Source: Methylobacterium isbiliense
Lineage (GTDB): Bacteria > Pseudomonadota > Alphaproteobacteria > Rhizobiales > Beijerinckiaceae
Assembly (NCBI RefSeq): GCF_022179325.1
Contig: NZ_BPQQ01000016.1
Span: forward strand, 1 to 64,000
DNA: 64,000 bases
Reading direction: 5' to 3'
In this document: positions 28,560 to 38,764 of the stretch, in pieces
Position numbering within the stretch: position 1 is the stretch's first letter
Layout: each line of letters begins with the position of its first letter
The notes under the pieces: generated by a model
The model's database searches: none
Seen by the model: only the letters and a program-made list of their open reading frames with translations
What the model was told of the DNA's origin: nothing
Position numbers and translations under genes: made by a program

Positions 28560-28718
28560 CCTGTCGAGGCAGAGTGTCAGCGGGTGCCGATCCGGTCAAA
28601 TACCGGGCACGAAAGGGTCAGGATCGGCACGTCCACGTCAGGAACGGGCGCGCTCTTCTGCGCCACAGGCCCTATGTGGCGGTGAACCGACGCGACCGCG
28701 ACAGCCGGAGACGCCCCC

Positions 28719-29840
28719 ATGAGTCGAGACGTGACGAACCAGGACGTGACGAGCCGGACCGTGAAGCCCAATCCCGAATCCGCCCTGCCGGCGAGCCGGC
28801 GCGACGTCATGGCCGCCGCCGTCGGCCTGTCCGCCGCGGCGCTGGCGGGCACGGGCGCCGCGGTGGCGCAGACCGCCGCCGCGCCGGCCGCCGGCCCGGT
28901 CAACACCCGCACGGTGGGCAAGACCGGCGAGACGCTGCCGCTGCTCGGTCTCGGCACCTACCTCACCTTCGACCTCCTGCCGGGCAAGAACCGCGACCAC
29001 CTGCGCGCGGTCGCCGACACCTATCTCGACGCGGGCGTGCGCGTGGTCGACACTTCGCCGCTCTATGGCACCGGGGAGGTCAGCATCGGCGACTTCCTCA
29101 GCGTCCGGCGCCAGACCGACGAGGTCTTCCTCGCCAACAAGATCTGGTCCACCGGCGAGTACCTCGCCGACGAGAGCCACGCGCTGCGCAGCTTCGAGCA
29201 GTCGCAGACGCGGCTGTGGCGCGAGCGCTTCGACCTGCTGCAATGCCACAGCCTCGTGAACGTCGAGGTGGTGGTGCCGATCCTGCAGGCCTGGAAGAAG
29301 GAGGGGCGCACCCGCCTCGTCGGCGTGACACATCATCAGAACGAGTACCACGACGTGCTGGCCACCTGGATCGAGCGCGGCGGCGTCGACTTCGTGCAGG
29401 TCAACTACTCGATGCTCAACCGCAGCGCCGAGAACCGCATCCTGAAGGCGGCGGCCGAGCGGGGCATGGGCGTGCTCATCAACATGCCGCTCGACAAGGG
29501 CCGCCTGCACAAGGCCGTGGGTGACGCGCCGCTGCCGGACTTCGCCCGGGAGATCGGCGCGCAGAATTGGGCGCAGTTCTTCCTCAAGTGGGTGATGGGG
29601 CACCCGGCGGTGACGACGGTGCTGTGCGCCACGGCGAATCCCGATCACGCGGCCGAGAATGTCGGCGCCCTGCGGGGACCGCTTCCCGACGCGGCGATGC
29701 GCGCCCGGATGCTGCGGCACGTCGAGACCCTGCCGGGCTTCGCGACGGCGGCGCGCCTGCCCTATTACCCCGACAAGCAGGCGATGTATCAGGGCGTGAT
29801 CCGCCGCTCGCAGGCGGCCGTGCGCCAGCGGCAGAGCTGA
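28719..29840 (+). CDS. Tat-exported aldo/keto reductase
   Basis: The protein has 373 residues. The N-terminus carries a twin-arginine signal (ASRRDVMAAAVGLSAAALAG ending AAVAQ), so the folded enzyme goes to the periplasm with its cofactor. The aldo/keto reductase barrel starts at VNTRTVGKTGETLPLLGLGT. The catalytic Asp/Tyr are in VVDTSPLYGTGE and the Lys in VFLANKIWS; a His lies in LLQCHSLVN. The last base of its TGA stop is the first base of the next ATG, so translation is coupled to the FGE-fold gene. The substrate is unknown; family members reduce aldehydes or ketones. Confidence 0.88.
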   Translation: MSRDVTNQDVTSRTVKPNPESALPASRRDVMAAAVGLSAAALAGTGAAVAQTAAAPAAGPVNTRTVGKTGETLPLLGLGTYLTFDLLPGKNRDHLRAVADTYLDAGVRVVDTSPLYGTGEVSIGDFLSVRRQTDEVFLANKIWSTGEYLADESHALRSFEQSQTRLWRERFDLLQCHSLVNVEVVVPILQAWKKEGRTRLVGVTHHQNEYHDVLATWIERGGVDFVQVNYSMLNRSAENRILKAAAERGMGVLINMPLDKGRLHKAVGDAPLPDFAREIGAQNWAQFFLKWVMGHPAVTTVLCATANPDHAAENVGALRGPLPDAAMRARMLRHVETLPGFATAARLPYYPDKQAMYQGVIRRSQAAVRQRQS

Positions 29841-30529
29841 TGCGCGGGAGCCCCCTGGGGCGCGCCGTCGCGCTGGCGTGGCTGAGCGCCGCCGGACCCG
29901 CTTGGGCCGGCGAACCGCCGGCCGGCCCGGTCGCCCTGGACCGCACGGAGGTCACGGTGGCCGCCTTCGCGGCCTTCGCGGACCGCACTGGCCTGCGCAC
30001 CGCGGCGGAGCGCGACGGCTACGGGCACGACTATGCCGGGGGCTGGCAGCGCCGCCCGGGCTGGCACGTGCGCGCCCCCTACGGCGTGCCGGCGGCTCCC
30101 GACGAGCCGGCCGTCCACGTCACCTGGGCGGAGGCGCGCGCGTACTGCGAGGCCGCGGGCGGGCGCCTGCCGACCGCCGAGGAATGGCGCGCGGCCGCCT
30201 ACACGGAGGCGCGGCCCACCCCGACCGACGGCTTCGCGCGCGGCCGCACCTACCCCTACCCCGTCGGCGACACCCCCGAGGGCCTGCACATCGCCGAGGC
30301 CGGCGCGCGCCGACACGCCCCCGTGGGGAGCGGGCGCCCCGGGGTGAACGGCCTGCACCACATGGGCGGCAATGTCTGGGAATGGCTCGCCGACCGCCGC
30401 GGCGGCGAGGCCCTCACGGCCGGCGGCTCGTGGTGGTATGGCGCGGCGCAGACCCGCCGCGACGGTCTGCAATGGAAGGAGGCCGCCTTTCACGCGGTCT
30501 ATATCGGCTTCCGCTGCGCGCATCCGTGA
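29840..30529 (+). CDS. Formylglycine-generating-enzyme-fold (SUMF1-like) secreted protein
   Basis: The protein has 229 residues with a signal peptide ending near AWA. The FGE/sulfatase-modifying fold is clear: VALDRTEVTVAAFAAFADRT, HVTWAEARAYCEAAGGRLPT, EEWRAAAY, GNVWEWLADRRGG, and GGSWWYG ... GFRCAHP at the end. True FGE needs a cysteine pair near the C-terminus for copper. Only Cys in GFRC is present here, so sulfatase maturation is unlikely. A binding or accessory role for the overlapping aldo/keto reductase is inferred. No sulfatase gene is nearby. Confidence 0.85.
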   Translation: MRGSPLGRAVALAWLSAAGPAWAGEPPAGPVALDRTEVTVAAFAAFADRTGLRTAAERDGYGHDYAGGWQRRPGWHVRAPYGVPAAPDEPAVHVTWAEARAYCEAAGGRLPTAEEWRAAAYTEARPTPTDGFARGRTYPYPVGDTPEGLHIAEAGARRHAPVGSGRPGVNGLHHMGGNVWEWLADRRGGEALTAGGSWWYGAAQTRRDGLQWKEAAFHAVYIGFRCAHP

Positions 30530-30692
30530 CGTCATCCGCGCGCCCCTGATCGCCGGGCCGGCCGGGATCCTTCCCGGGCGCGGTTCGTTGCGAGCCCAAG
30601 GGCAGCGGGATCGTCCGCCGCCGGCCGGGGCCGGCCGGCAGCCGGGGCCGTCGCGACGGTCCAGGCACCACCCTCGGGCAGGAGAGACAGGC

Positions 30693-31766
30693 ATGGAACG
30701 GTCAGCGCTCGTGGCCGGCGTCAGCGGCATCGTGGGCAACACGCTCGCCCGCCACCTCGTGGCGGAGGGCTGGACGGTCCACGGCCTCGCGCGCCGGCCG
30801 ACCGCCCTGCCGGGCGTGCACCCGGTGGCGGCCGATCTCACCGAGGCGGGCACCCTGCGGGATGCGCTGGCCGCGCTGCGGCCGAGCCACGTCTTCATCA
30901 CCACGTGGCTGCGCCAGCCCACCGAGGCGGAGAACATCCGGGTCAACGGCGCGATGGTGCGCAACCTGCTCGACGCGCTGTCTCCGGGCGGCAGCCTGCG
31001 CCATGTCGCGCTGGTCACCGGGCTCAAGCATTATCTCGGCCCCTTCGAGGCCTACGGGAAGGGCAGCCTGCCGCCCACGCCGTTCCGTGAGGAACAGCCG
31101 CGCCTCGACGTCGAGAACTTCTACTACGCGCAGGAGGATGAGGTCTTCGCCGCGGCCGACCGCGACGGCTTCGGCTGGAGCGTGCATCGGCCCCACACCA
31201 TCATCGGCTACGCGCTCGGCAATGCCATGAACATGGGCGTGACGCTCGCCGTCTACGCCACGCTCTGCCGCGAGACCGGGCGCCCGTTCGTGTTCCCGGG
31301 CTCGCGCGCGCAATGGGAGGGGCTCACCGACATGACCGACGCCCGCCTGCTGGCGCGCCATCTCGCCTGGGCCGCCACGACGCCGGCGGCGCGCAACCAA
31401 GCCTTCAACGTCGTCGACGGCGACGTCTTCCGGTGGAACTGGATGTGGGGGCGGCTCGCGGGCTGGTTCGGCCTGGAGCCGGCGCCCTTCCCGGAGGCGC
31501 CGGCGCCCCTGGAACGGCAGCTCGCCGACGCGGCCCCCGCCTGGGCGGAGATCGCCCGCCGACACGGTCTCGTCGAGGCGGATCTCGGGCGCCTCGCCTC
31601 GGCCTGGCACACGGACGCGGATCTCGGCCGCCCGATCGAGGTGGTCACCGACATGAGCAAGAGCCGCCGGCTCGGCTTCCTCGATTACCAGCCCACCGAC
31701 GACGCCTTCTTCGATCTCTTCGCCCGGCTGCGGGACGAGCGGGTCATCCCCGATCCGGCCCAGTGA
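30693..31766 (+). CDS. PRISE-type short-chain reductase (progesterone 5-beta-reductase / iridoid-synthase-like)
   Basis: The protein has 357 residues. The Rossmann start is ALVAGVSGIVGNTLARHL. The PRISE catalytic signature is complete: Lys112 in TGLKHYLGPFEAYG and Tyr144 in NFYYAQEDE, 32 residues apart as in plant 5-beta-reductases, replacing the usual SDR YxxxK. Such enzymes reduce activated enones with NADPH. The ATG follows GGAGAGACAGGC. It is 163 bp downstream of the FGE-fold gene on the same strand, so it may belong to that redox group. The natural substrate is unknown. Confidence 0.88.
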   Translation: MERSALVAGVSGIVGNTLARHLVAEGWTVHGLARRPTALPGVHPVAADLTEAGTLRDALAALRPSHVFITTWLRQPTEAENIRVNGAMVRNLLDALSPGGSLRHVALVTGLKHYLGPFEAYGKGSLPPTPFREEQPRLDVENFYYAQEDEVFAAADRDGFGWSVHRPHTIIGYALGNAMNMGVTLAVYATLCRETGRPFVFPGSRAQWEGLTDMTDARLLARHLAWAATTPAARNQAFNVVDGDVFRWNWMWGRLAGWFGLEPAPFPEAPAPLERQLADAAPAWAEIARRHGLVEADLGRLASAWHTDADLGRPIEVVTDMSKSRRLGFLDYQPTDDAFFDLFARLRDERVIPDPAQ

Positions 31767-31775
31767 GCGGTATCG

Positions 31776-32423
31776 TCAGGTCTCCTCGGCCTCCAGCACC
31801 AGGTCGATGGTCCGCAGGACGAGTTCGACCTCATCGGTGGTCGGGTCGGCCTCGACGTCGCCGTGAACGATCCGATTCCGCAGATCGATCAAGTCGCGCA
31901 ATCGGCGCTCCCGGTCGGCCTCGATGAGGCCGTTCATGGCGAGGCTCTGGATGACGGAGCCCGGAGAGAGTGCTCGGCCCACCTCCGCACGACCGCGCGC
32001 GCGCAGCGCCGCTTCAAGGAACGACCAAGCCAGAATGAACGCGGCACGGCGATGGCCCTGCGCCAGGAGCGCGTCAGCCTCCTTGACGGCGGCGCGGATC
32101 GCCGCGGGCTCGACACCGGCAATCGCAACCGATGCCAATGGATCGGTCCCCATGACGGCGACGTGCAGGCGCCAGTCGGGCCGCCCGTCGAACAACCGGC
32201 GGATCTCTTGAAGGCGCGGGTCCGCCAAGCCTGACCGCCCCTTGACCTCGATCACGATGTTCTGGCCCGACTTGCGCGCCAGCGCGTCGGGCCGGTAACC
32301 ACCCAGAAAATCGGGCAGATCTCCGCGGTCGGGATGTGCCGTGAAGGTGAAGCCATCCGCCTCGTAGCGCGCCCGCAGGCTGTCGATGAACCGGGTCTCG
32401 GCCTCCTGAAGGATGGATGTCAT
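31776..32423 (-). CDS. PD-(D/E)XK nuclease - HEPN-like fusion protein
   Basis: The protein has 215 residues, starting at ATG 32423 inside the TGATG overlap with the RusA-like gene and preceded by GGAGG (a GTG one codon earlier is possible). The N-terminal half has the nuclease motif Asp46 ... Glu59-Val-Lys61 (YRPDALAR, then IVIEVKGR), as in Holliday-junction-resolvase-like REases. The C-terminal half (~125-210) is helical and ends in LRDLIDLRNRIVHGD, the Arg-x4-His motif (Arg182/His187) of HEPN RNases, with FILAWSFLEAALR before it. The combination suggests DNA and RNA cleavage and a defence or toxin role (inference). It is convergent with the PRISE gene, 9 bp apart. Confidence 0.75.
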   Translation of the reverse strand: MTSILQEAETRFIDSLRARYEADGFTFTAHPDRGDLPDFLGGYRPDALARKSGQNIVIEVKGRSGLADPRLQEIRRLFDGRPDWRLHVAVMGTDPLASVAIAGVEPAAIRAAVKEADALLAQGHRRAAFILAWSFLEAALRARGRAEVGRALSPGSVIQSLAMNGLIEADRERRLRDLIDLRNRIVHGDVEADPTTDEVELVLRTIDLVLEAEET

Positions 32424-32905
32424 CACAGCCTCCGCCAGCTGAGATCATCATCTACGCGGACATAGACGACCGGCTTCACCACCGCCAGGACCGCGAGAAG
32501 CTGCGCACTCGGCTCCACGATCGCCGAGTCCGACTCGGGCTCGAATTTCTGCACGAGGACGCGTTCGACGGCCTGATCGCTCATATATGCGATATGGATC
32601 AGCGCATCCATGATGGGTTTCACGATATTATCGATATCGCCCTGCATGACCGCCTCAGGGAAATAGTAAATTGTCAAGGAGACCGGACGATGATCGAGAA
32701 AGCCGAGGCCATCCGTCTCGTGGATTCGATCGCGGGCTGCATCCCTGACCATGGTCTTCCAGCGCTCCCGCGACCGGCCGCTCGCCTGAAGCGATATCGG
32801 CGTCGCGGCAATGAAGAATTCCAGAGGGTAGAGGGTGTCCTGGACTGACACGATCCGATGCATCCCCTGCTGAGCGAAACGCTCGGCCTCACGGCAGGGT
32901 GCCAT
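32423..32905 (-). CDS. RusA-like Holliday-junction resolvase
   Basis: The protein has 160 residues. The RusA active-site pattern is intact: Asp90 and Asp92 in GDIDNIVKPIMDAL, Lys96, and Asp110 in YMSDQAVERV, with spacing close to E. coli RusA (Asp70, Asp72, Lys76, Asp91). RusA resolves four-way DNA junctions and is usually phage-borne, but no phage genes are present. The 3' part of the gene is noticeably poorer in G+C (about 32580-32660) than the ~70% surroundings, suggesting transfer. The stop overlaps the nuclease-HEPN start by one base, so the two are translated together. A later start at 32863 is possible. Confidence 0.78.
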   Translation of the reverse strand: MAPCREAERFAQQGMHRIVSVQDTLYPLEFFIAATPISLQASGRSRERWKTMVRDAARDRIHETDGLGFLDHRPVSLTIYYFPEAVMQGDIDNIVKPIMDALIHIAYMSDQAVERVLVQKFEPESDSAIVEPSAQLLAVLAVVKPVVYVRVDDDLSWRRL

Positions 32906-32931
32906 CGCGACTTACCTTAGGCAATCGAGCC

Positions 32932-32949
32932 GTTCAGGGCGGCCTGAAC
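32932..32949. promoter_or_regulatory. Inverted repeat upstream of the RusA-nuclease cassette
   Basis: GTTCAGG-GCGG-CCTGAAC, a perfect 7-bp repeat 27-44 bp before the RusA-like start. It is placed to be an operator of the cassette or the terminator of the upstream methyltransferase gene, which ends at 32986. Confidence 0.4.
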
Positions 32950-32985
32950 TGCCCTCCATCGATCCGCTCGTGTGCAGGCATCTCG

Positions 32986-33861
32986 TCAAACCGGAGCGCG
33001 ACCGGGCTCGTGGTGCTTGACCAGCCACAGGCTGGTCTCCCAGGCCCCGTCCGGGAGCGGCAGCCGAGCCAACGCAGAACCGTCCAGCCCGTCGGTCGCG
33101 GTCGCGACGTAGCGGCTCGCGAACAGGAGCGCGTAGGCGCCGCCCTGCAGCAGCGCGCCGACCGCGACCTGCTCGTTGTAGCCGCGCCAGGTCCAGGCGG
33201 CCGGATAGGCGTCGGGCAGGAAGATGTCGTGCAGGTGCACGAGGACGCCCGGGGCGAGCCGCGGCAGCACGTCGAGGAGCAGGCGGTCGACGTCGCTGCC
33301 GGGCATCGCCACGTGGCTCGAATCGACGAACAGCACGTCGCCGGGTTCGAGCGCGGCGGCGGCCTCGGCGTCCTCCGGACCGAACAGGCGGGGGTGATGG
33401 CGCACGCACGGCAAGCCGTCGAGGCGCGCGCGGGGGTTCGGGTCGATGCAGGTGATGCGGGTCGGCAGGCCGCCATCCGCGACCGCCTGGGCCAGGAAGC
33501 GGGTCGAGTGGCCGGAGCCGACCTCCAGGATGCGCCGCGGGCGGTGGCGGCGCACCAGCGCGTAGGCGGCGGCCGCGTCGAGGCGGGGGAACCAGTCCTG
33601 TCCGAAGCGCGGCGGGACCGCGCCGACGAGGCCGGGCCCACCTGCCGCGATGCGGGCAAGGTCGGGGGCGTGGGCCTGGATCGCGTCGAGGACCGCACGG
33701 AACTCGGCTTCCGCCGCGGCGAAGAGCGGGCGGAGAGCCGGATAGGGAAGCGGCCGCGCGGCGGCCGCGTGCCGATAGGGAATGAAGAACCCCCCGGCCG
33801 GCAGGCCCAGGAGCGTGCGCAGGTGGAGGTGCGCCCGGCGCAGCCGCGCCCGGCCGGACAA
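32986..33861 (-). CDS. Class I SAM-dependent methyltransferase-like protein
   Basis: The protein has 291 residues. After an ~85-residue N-terminal region comes a Rossmann methyltransferase fold of the Methyltransf_24 style: RRILEVGSGHSTRFLAQAV (motif I), ITCIDPNPRARLDG, GDVLFVDSSHVAMPGSDVDR and LVHLHDIFLPDAYP. Family members often act on sugars or cell-surface compounds; the substrate is unknown here. It begins 3 bp after the stop of the membrane-protein gene and is probably co-transcribed with it. Confidence 0.75.
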   Translation of the reverse strand: MSGRARLRRAHLHLRTLLGLPAGGFFIPYRHAAAARPLPYPALRPLFAAAEAEFRAVLDAIQAHAPDLARIAAGGPGLVGAVPPRFGQDWFPRLDAAAAYALVRRHRPRRILEVGSGHSTRFLAQAVADGGLPTRITCIDPNPRARLDGLPCVRHHPRLFGPEDAEAAAALEPGDVLFVDSSHVAMPGSDVDRLLLDVLPRLAPGVLVHLHDIFLPDAYPAAWTWRGYNEQVAVGALLQGGAYALLFASRYVATATDGLDGSALARLPLPDGAWETSLWLVKHHEPGRAPV

Positions 33862-33864
33862 GGC

Positions 33865-34920
33865 TCAGCCCGCCTTGCTCACCGGCTCAAGGTCGGGCTT
33901 GAGGCCGGGGCCGTCGACGGGGGGCGCCGGCACGACCGGGGGCACGGTCGGTGGCACTTCGGCGCGGCCGCGGATCGCCGCCGCGAGGCGTCCGCGCTCG
34001 AACAGCAGCACCACCACGATCGCCACCGCGAAGGGGATGAGCAGGTAGAACAGGCGGAAGATCAGCAGGGCGGCGAGCACGTCGACCTTCGGCAGGTCCG
34101 GCATCGCCGTGATGAAGATGACCTCGAACACGCCCAGCCCGCCCGGCGCGTGCGAGACCAGCGCAGCGGAGAAGGAGGCCAGGAACACCGCCAGCACCAC
34201 GACGAAGCCCGGATTCCCGACCTCCGGCAGCGCGAAGTAGATGATGCCGGCCGCGCCCAGCAGTTCGAGCGGCGCGGCGACGAGCTGGCGCAGCATCACC
34301 TGCGGGCGCGGGTATTCGAGCTTGAACGAGCGGATGGTCATCGGCTTGAGGTGCAGGATCGAGCCGATGACGTAGAGGGCCACGAAGGCGAGCAGCGCCC
34401 CGCCGAGGATGCGGGCGGTCGCCGGGTTGGTGAGGAGCGCCGGCAGCTTGCCTTCGAGGCGCGAGAGCAGGTCGGGCTGGAGCGTCAGCACGATGCCGCC
34501 GAGCAGCATGGTGCCGAGACCGAAGGTGAAGGAGCACAGCGCGACCAGCACCGCGACCTGCGCCGCCGAGAGGCCCTTCGACGTGTAGGCGCGGTAGCGC
34601 ACCATCGCGCCCGAGAACACCGAGGCGCCGATGTTGTGCGAGAGCGCGTAGGTGGTGAAGGAGCAGACCGACACGAAGAGCCAGGAGATGCCCTTCACGC
34701 CGAGATGGATCAGCGCGATGCGGTCGTACCAGGCGAGCGCCGCGTAGGCGACCAGGGTCGAGAGGGCGGCCAGCGCGTAGCGGTGGGCCGGGATCGCCGC
34801 GAGGCTCGCTTCGAGATCGGCGAAGGAGAGGCCTTCGAGCTGGTGCCAGAGCAGGTAGACCGAGACCACGACGGCCGCGAGGCCGATGATCGGCCAGATG
34901 AACTCGCGAAGTTTCTTCAT
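33865..34920 (-). CDS. Lysylphosphatidylglycerol-flippase-like membrane protein (UPF0104)
   Basis: The protein has 351 residues with about eight membrane helices. It has the family signatures SHNIGASVFSGAMVRYRAYT and SHAPGGLGVFEVIF, found in the membrane half of MprF and in stand-alone UPF0104 proteins. The soluble aminoacyl-transferase half is absent, so it would act as a lipid flippase or an uncharacterised transporter. It ends in a Pro-rich cytoplasmic tail. It lies directly upstream of the methyltransferase gene. Confidence 0.8.
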   Translation of the reverse strand: MKKLREFIWPIIGLAAVVVSVYLLWHQLEGLSFADLEASLAAIPAHRYALAALSTLVAYAALAWYDRIALIHLGVKGISWLFVSVCSFTTYALSHNIGASVFSGAMVRYRAYTSKGLSAAQVAVLVALCSFTFGLGTMLLGGIVLTLQPDLLSRLEGKLPALLTNPATARILGGALLAFVALYVIGSILHLKPMTIRSFKLEYPRPQVMLRQLVAAPLELLGAAGIIYFALPEVGNPGFVVVLAVFLASFSAALVSHAPGGLGVFEVIFITAMPDLPKVDVLAALLIFRLFYLLIPFAVAIVVVLLFERGRLAAAIRGRAEVPPTVPPVVPAPPVDGPGLKPDLEPVSKAG

Positions 34921-35054
34921 GACGATCCCTGCCGCACCTTCGTGGTCGGCGCGCTTCTGCCCGAGCGCGCTTCCGGCCGCAAGAACGTCGCGCGGACGTC
35001 CCGCCGGATGGCGCCTCTCCTTTCACGCGATCATGACGCTTTCGTGCCGCCGAT

Positions 35055-35942
35055 TCACAGGCCGCGCTCGTCGAGCCAGTCGAGCATGAGGCGGGCCACA
35101 CCCTCGGCCCCGAAGTCGAGCTGCAGGAAATGGGCGATGTCCGGCACGGTGCGGTGCTCGGCGCCGTGATAGAGGGCGGTGCGCCACGTCGTCGCCGGCC
35201 AGATCATGCGGTCGAGCGCGCCGCCGATGACGAAGGCCGGCAGGCCCGCGAAGGCCGCCGAGAGCGGCAGCACCGGCCAATGCGCCTCGGCCAGCGCGAC
35301 CGGGCTCTCGGCCGACATCCGGGCGGCGTAGCGCTGCGCCCGGTCGAGCGGCAGCCCCTCCGAGAACAGCCAGTGCCGCGACAGCGCCACCGCCGGTTCG
35401 CGACCGGGCAGGAGCGATCCGGCCAGGGCCTCGAACCAGAAGCCCGGATCGGTGAGCGCGATGCGGGTGCCCACGAGCGTGAGCCCGTCCGGCGGCAGCG
35501 GCGCGAGCAGGACGAGCGCGCGCATCGGCACCTGCCCGATCAGCCGCTGGGCGAGAAGGGCGCCCAGCGAGTGTCCGATGACGACCGGCGGCTCGGCCCA
35601 CTGGCCGGCCGCGAGGCGCAGGTCGTCGAGGTAGTCGGTGAGCGACGCCGACCGGAGCGCCCGGCCGCCCTGGCTGCGCCCGTGGCCGCGCAGCGAGAAG
35701 GCCGCGGCCCGCCGGCCGCGCCGGGCGAGGTGGGGCAGGAAGACCTCCTGCCAGATCCACGCCGCCCCGAAGGCCCCGTGCACGAAGAGGAGCGGCGCGC
35801 CGCGCGGCTGCCCGGCGGGCTGCGCCTCGATCCATTCGAGCGCGGGACCGCCGGGCCGGCCGAGCATCGCCGCGGTGACCCGCGCCTCCGCGCCGGTCGC
35901 CACGGGAAACCGGCCGCCGCCCTGTTCAACCTGCCGCGTCAT
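35055..35942 (-). CDS. Alpha/beta hydrolase
   Basis: The protein has about 295 residues. LLFVHGAFGAAWIWQEVFLP forms the oxyanion region, the nucleophile elbow is VIGHSLGALLAQ (Gly-x-Ser-x-Gly), and the late acid and His are in GGALDRMIWP and DIAHFLQLD. It could be an esterase, lipase or haloperoxidase-like enzyme; the substrate is unknown. The start at 35942 has a GGAGCGGAG site; an in-frame ATG at 35966 would add eight residues. It is divergent from the GNAT gene. Confidence 0.85.
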   Translation of the reverse strand: MTRQVEQGGGRFPVATGAEARVTAAMLGRPGGPALEWIEAQPAGQPRGAPLLFVHGAFGAAWIWQEVFLPHLARRGRRAAAFSLRGHGRSQGGRALRSASLTDYLDDLRLAAGQWAEPPVVIGHSLGALLAQRLIGQVPMRALVLLAPLPPDGLTLVGTRIALTDPGFWFEALAGSLLPGREPAVALSRHWLFSEGLPLDRAQRYAARMSAESPVALAEAHWPVLPLSAAFAGLPAFVIGGALDRMIWPATTWRTALYHGAEHRTVPDIAHFLQLDFGAEGVARLMLDWLDERGL

Positions 35943-36100
35943 CGCTCCGCTCCGAGGCTTCCGCACGCTCGCACCCGTACCCGGTCGGCGGCCAAGCTCG
36001 TGCCCGCTGACTTTCCGTCACATGCCGGATGAACACAATGCACCCGTCCGGCTTGAGCAGAGCTTGCGGTCGACGCGACACCACGCCACCACGAGGCGCC

Positions 36101-36716
36101 ATGACCCAGACCTCCGCCTCCCCCGCCCTCGCTCCCGACGGGCTGACGCTGATCCCCGCGACGCACGTGGCGGCCGTCGTCACCTCCCTGGAGATGCACG
36201 CGCCGCCGGACCGGCCGGTCGCGCCGCTCCCGCTCGTGCGCATCGACGCCGACCTGCCCCGCTACCGGGCGCTCTACGCGCGGGTCGGCGCGCCGTGGCT
36301 GTGGTTCAGCCGGGCAAGGCTCGGCGACGCGGCGCTCGGGTCGATCCTGAACCATCCCGACGTCGAGGCCTACGCGCTCGACCAGGACGGGACGGATGTC
36401 GGACTGCTCGAACTCGACTGGCGCGTGCCCGGCGAGGCCGAGATCGCCTTCTTCGGGCTGGTGCCGGAGGCGGTCGGCCGGGGCACCGGGCGGCGGCTGA
36501 TGGCCGAGGCGCAGGCGCGCGCATGGCGCCGCCCGATCGCGCGGCTGTGGGTGCACACCTGCACCTTCGACCATCCCGGCGCGGTCGCCTTCTACGAGCG
36601 ATCCGGCTTCCGCGCCTTCGCGCGCGCCGTCGAGGTGGTGCCCGATCCCCGCCTCGACGGAACCCTGCCCCGCTCGGCGGCGCCGCACGTCCCGCTCCTC
36701 GCGGACCGCGCCGCCC

Positions 36717-36730
<14 letters not shown>
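36101..36730 (+). CDS. GNAT-family N-acetyltransferase
   Basis: The protein has 209 residues. The acetyl-CoA loop is visible as GLVPEAVGRGTGRRLMAEA (the Q/RxxGxG/A motif), and the C-terminal AVAFYERSGFRAFAR is the classical end of the fold. The N-terminal ~70 residues do not match a known extra domain. The substrate is unknown; Rim/acetyl-transfer to a small amine or protein is possible. The 3' end overlaps the convergent glmS end by 14 bp. Confidence 0.88.
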
Positions 36731-38543
<1,813 letters not shown>

Positions 38544-38764
38544 GCTGACCGCCTCGCCTTTGGACGGCGGCGTCCCATTCCGGCACGCTCCCCGCCTTCA
38601 TTCCCCGGCCGGCGCAAGCGCCGGGCCGGCCATCTGGTTCCCGAGCACGACAGTCTAGCCGGCCGCCCTGCGGCTCCGCCAGCCCGCCATCGCGAGGGCG
38701 CCACGCGGCCGAGGCGCTGCGGCATTCGCGCGCGCTACGGGCCGGTCCGGGCGCTCCGCCCGGC

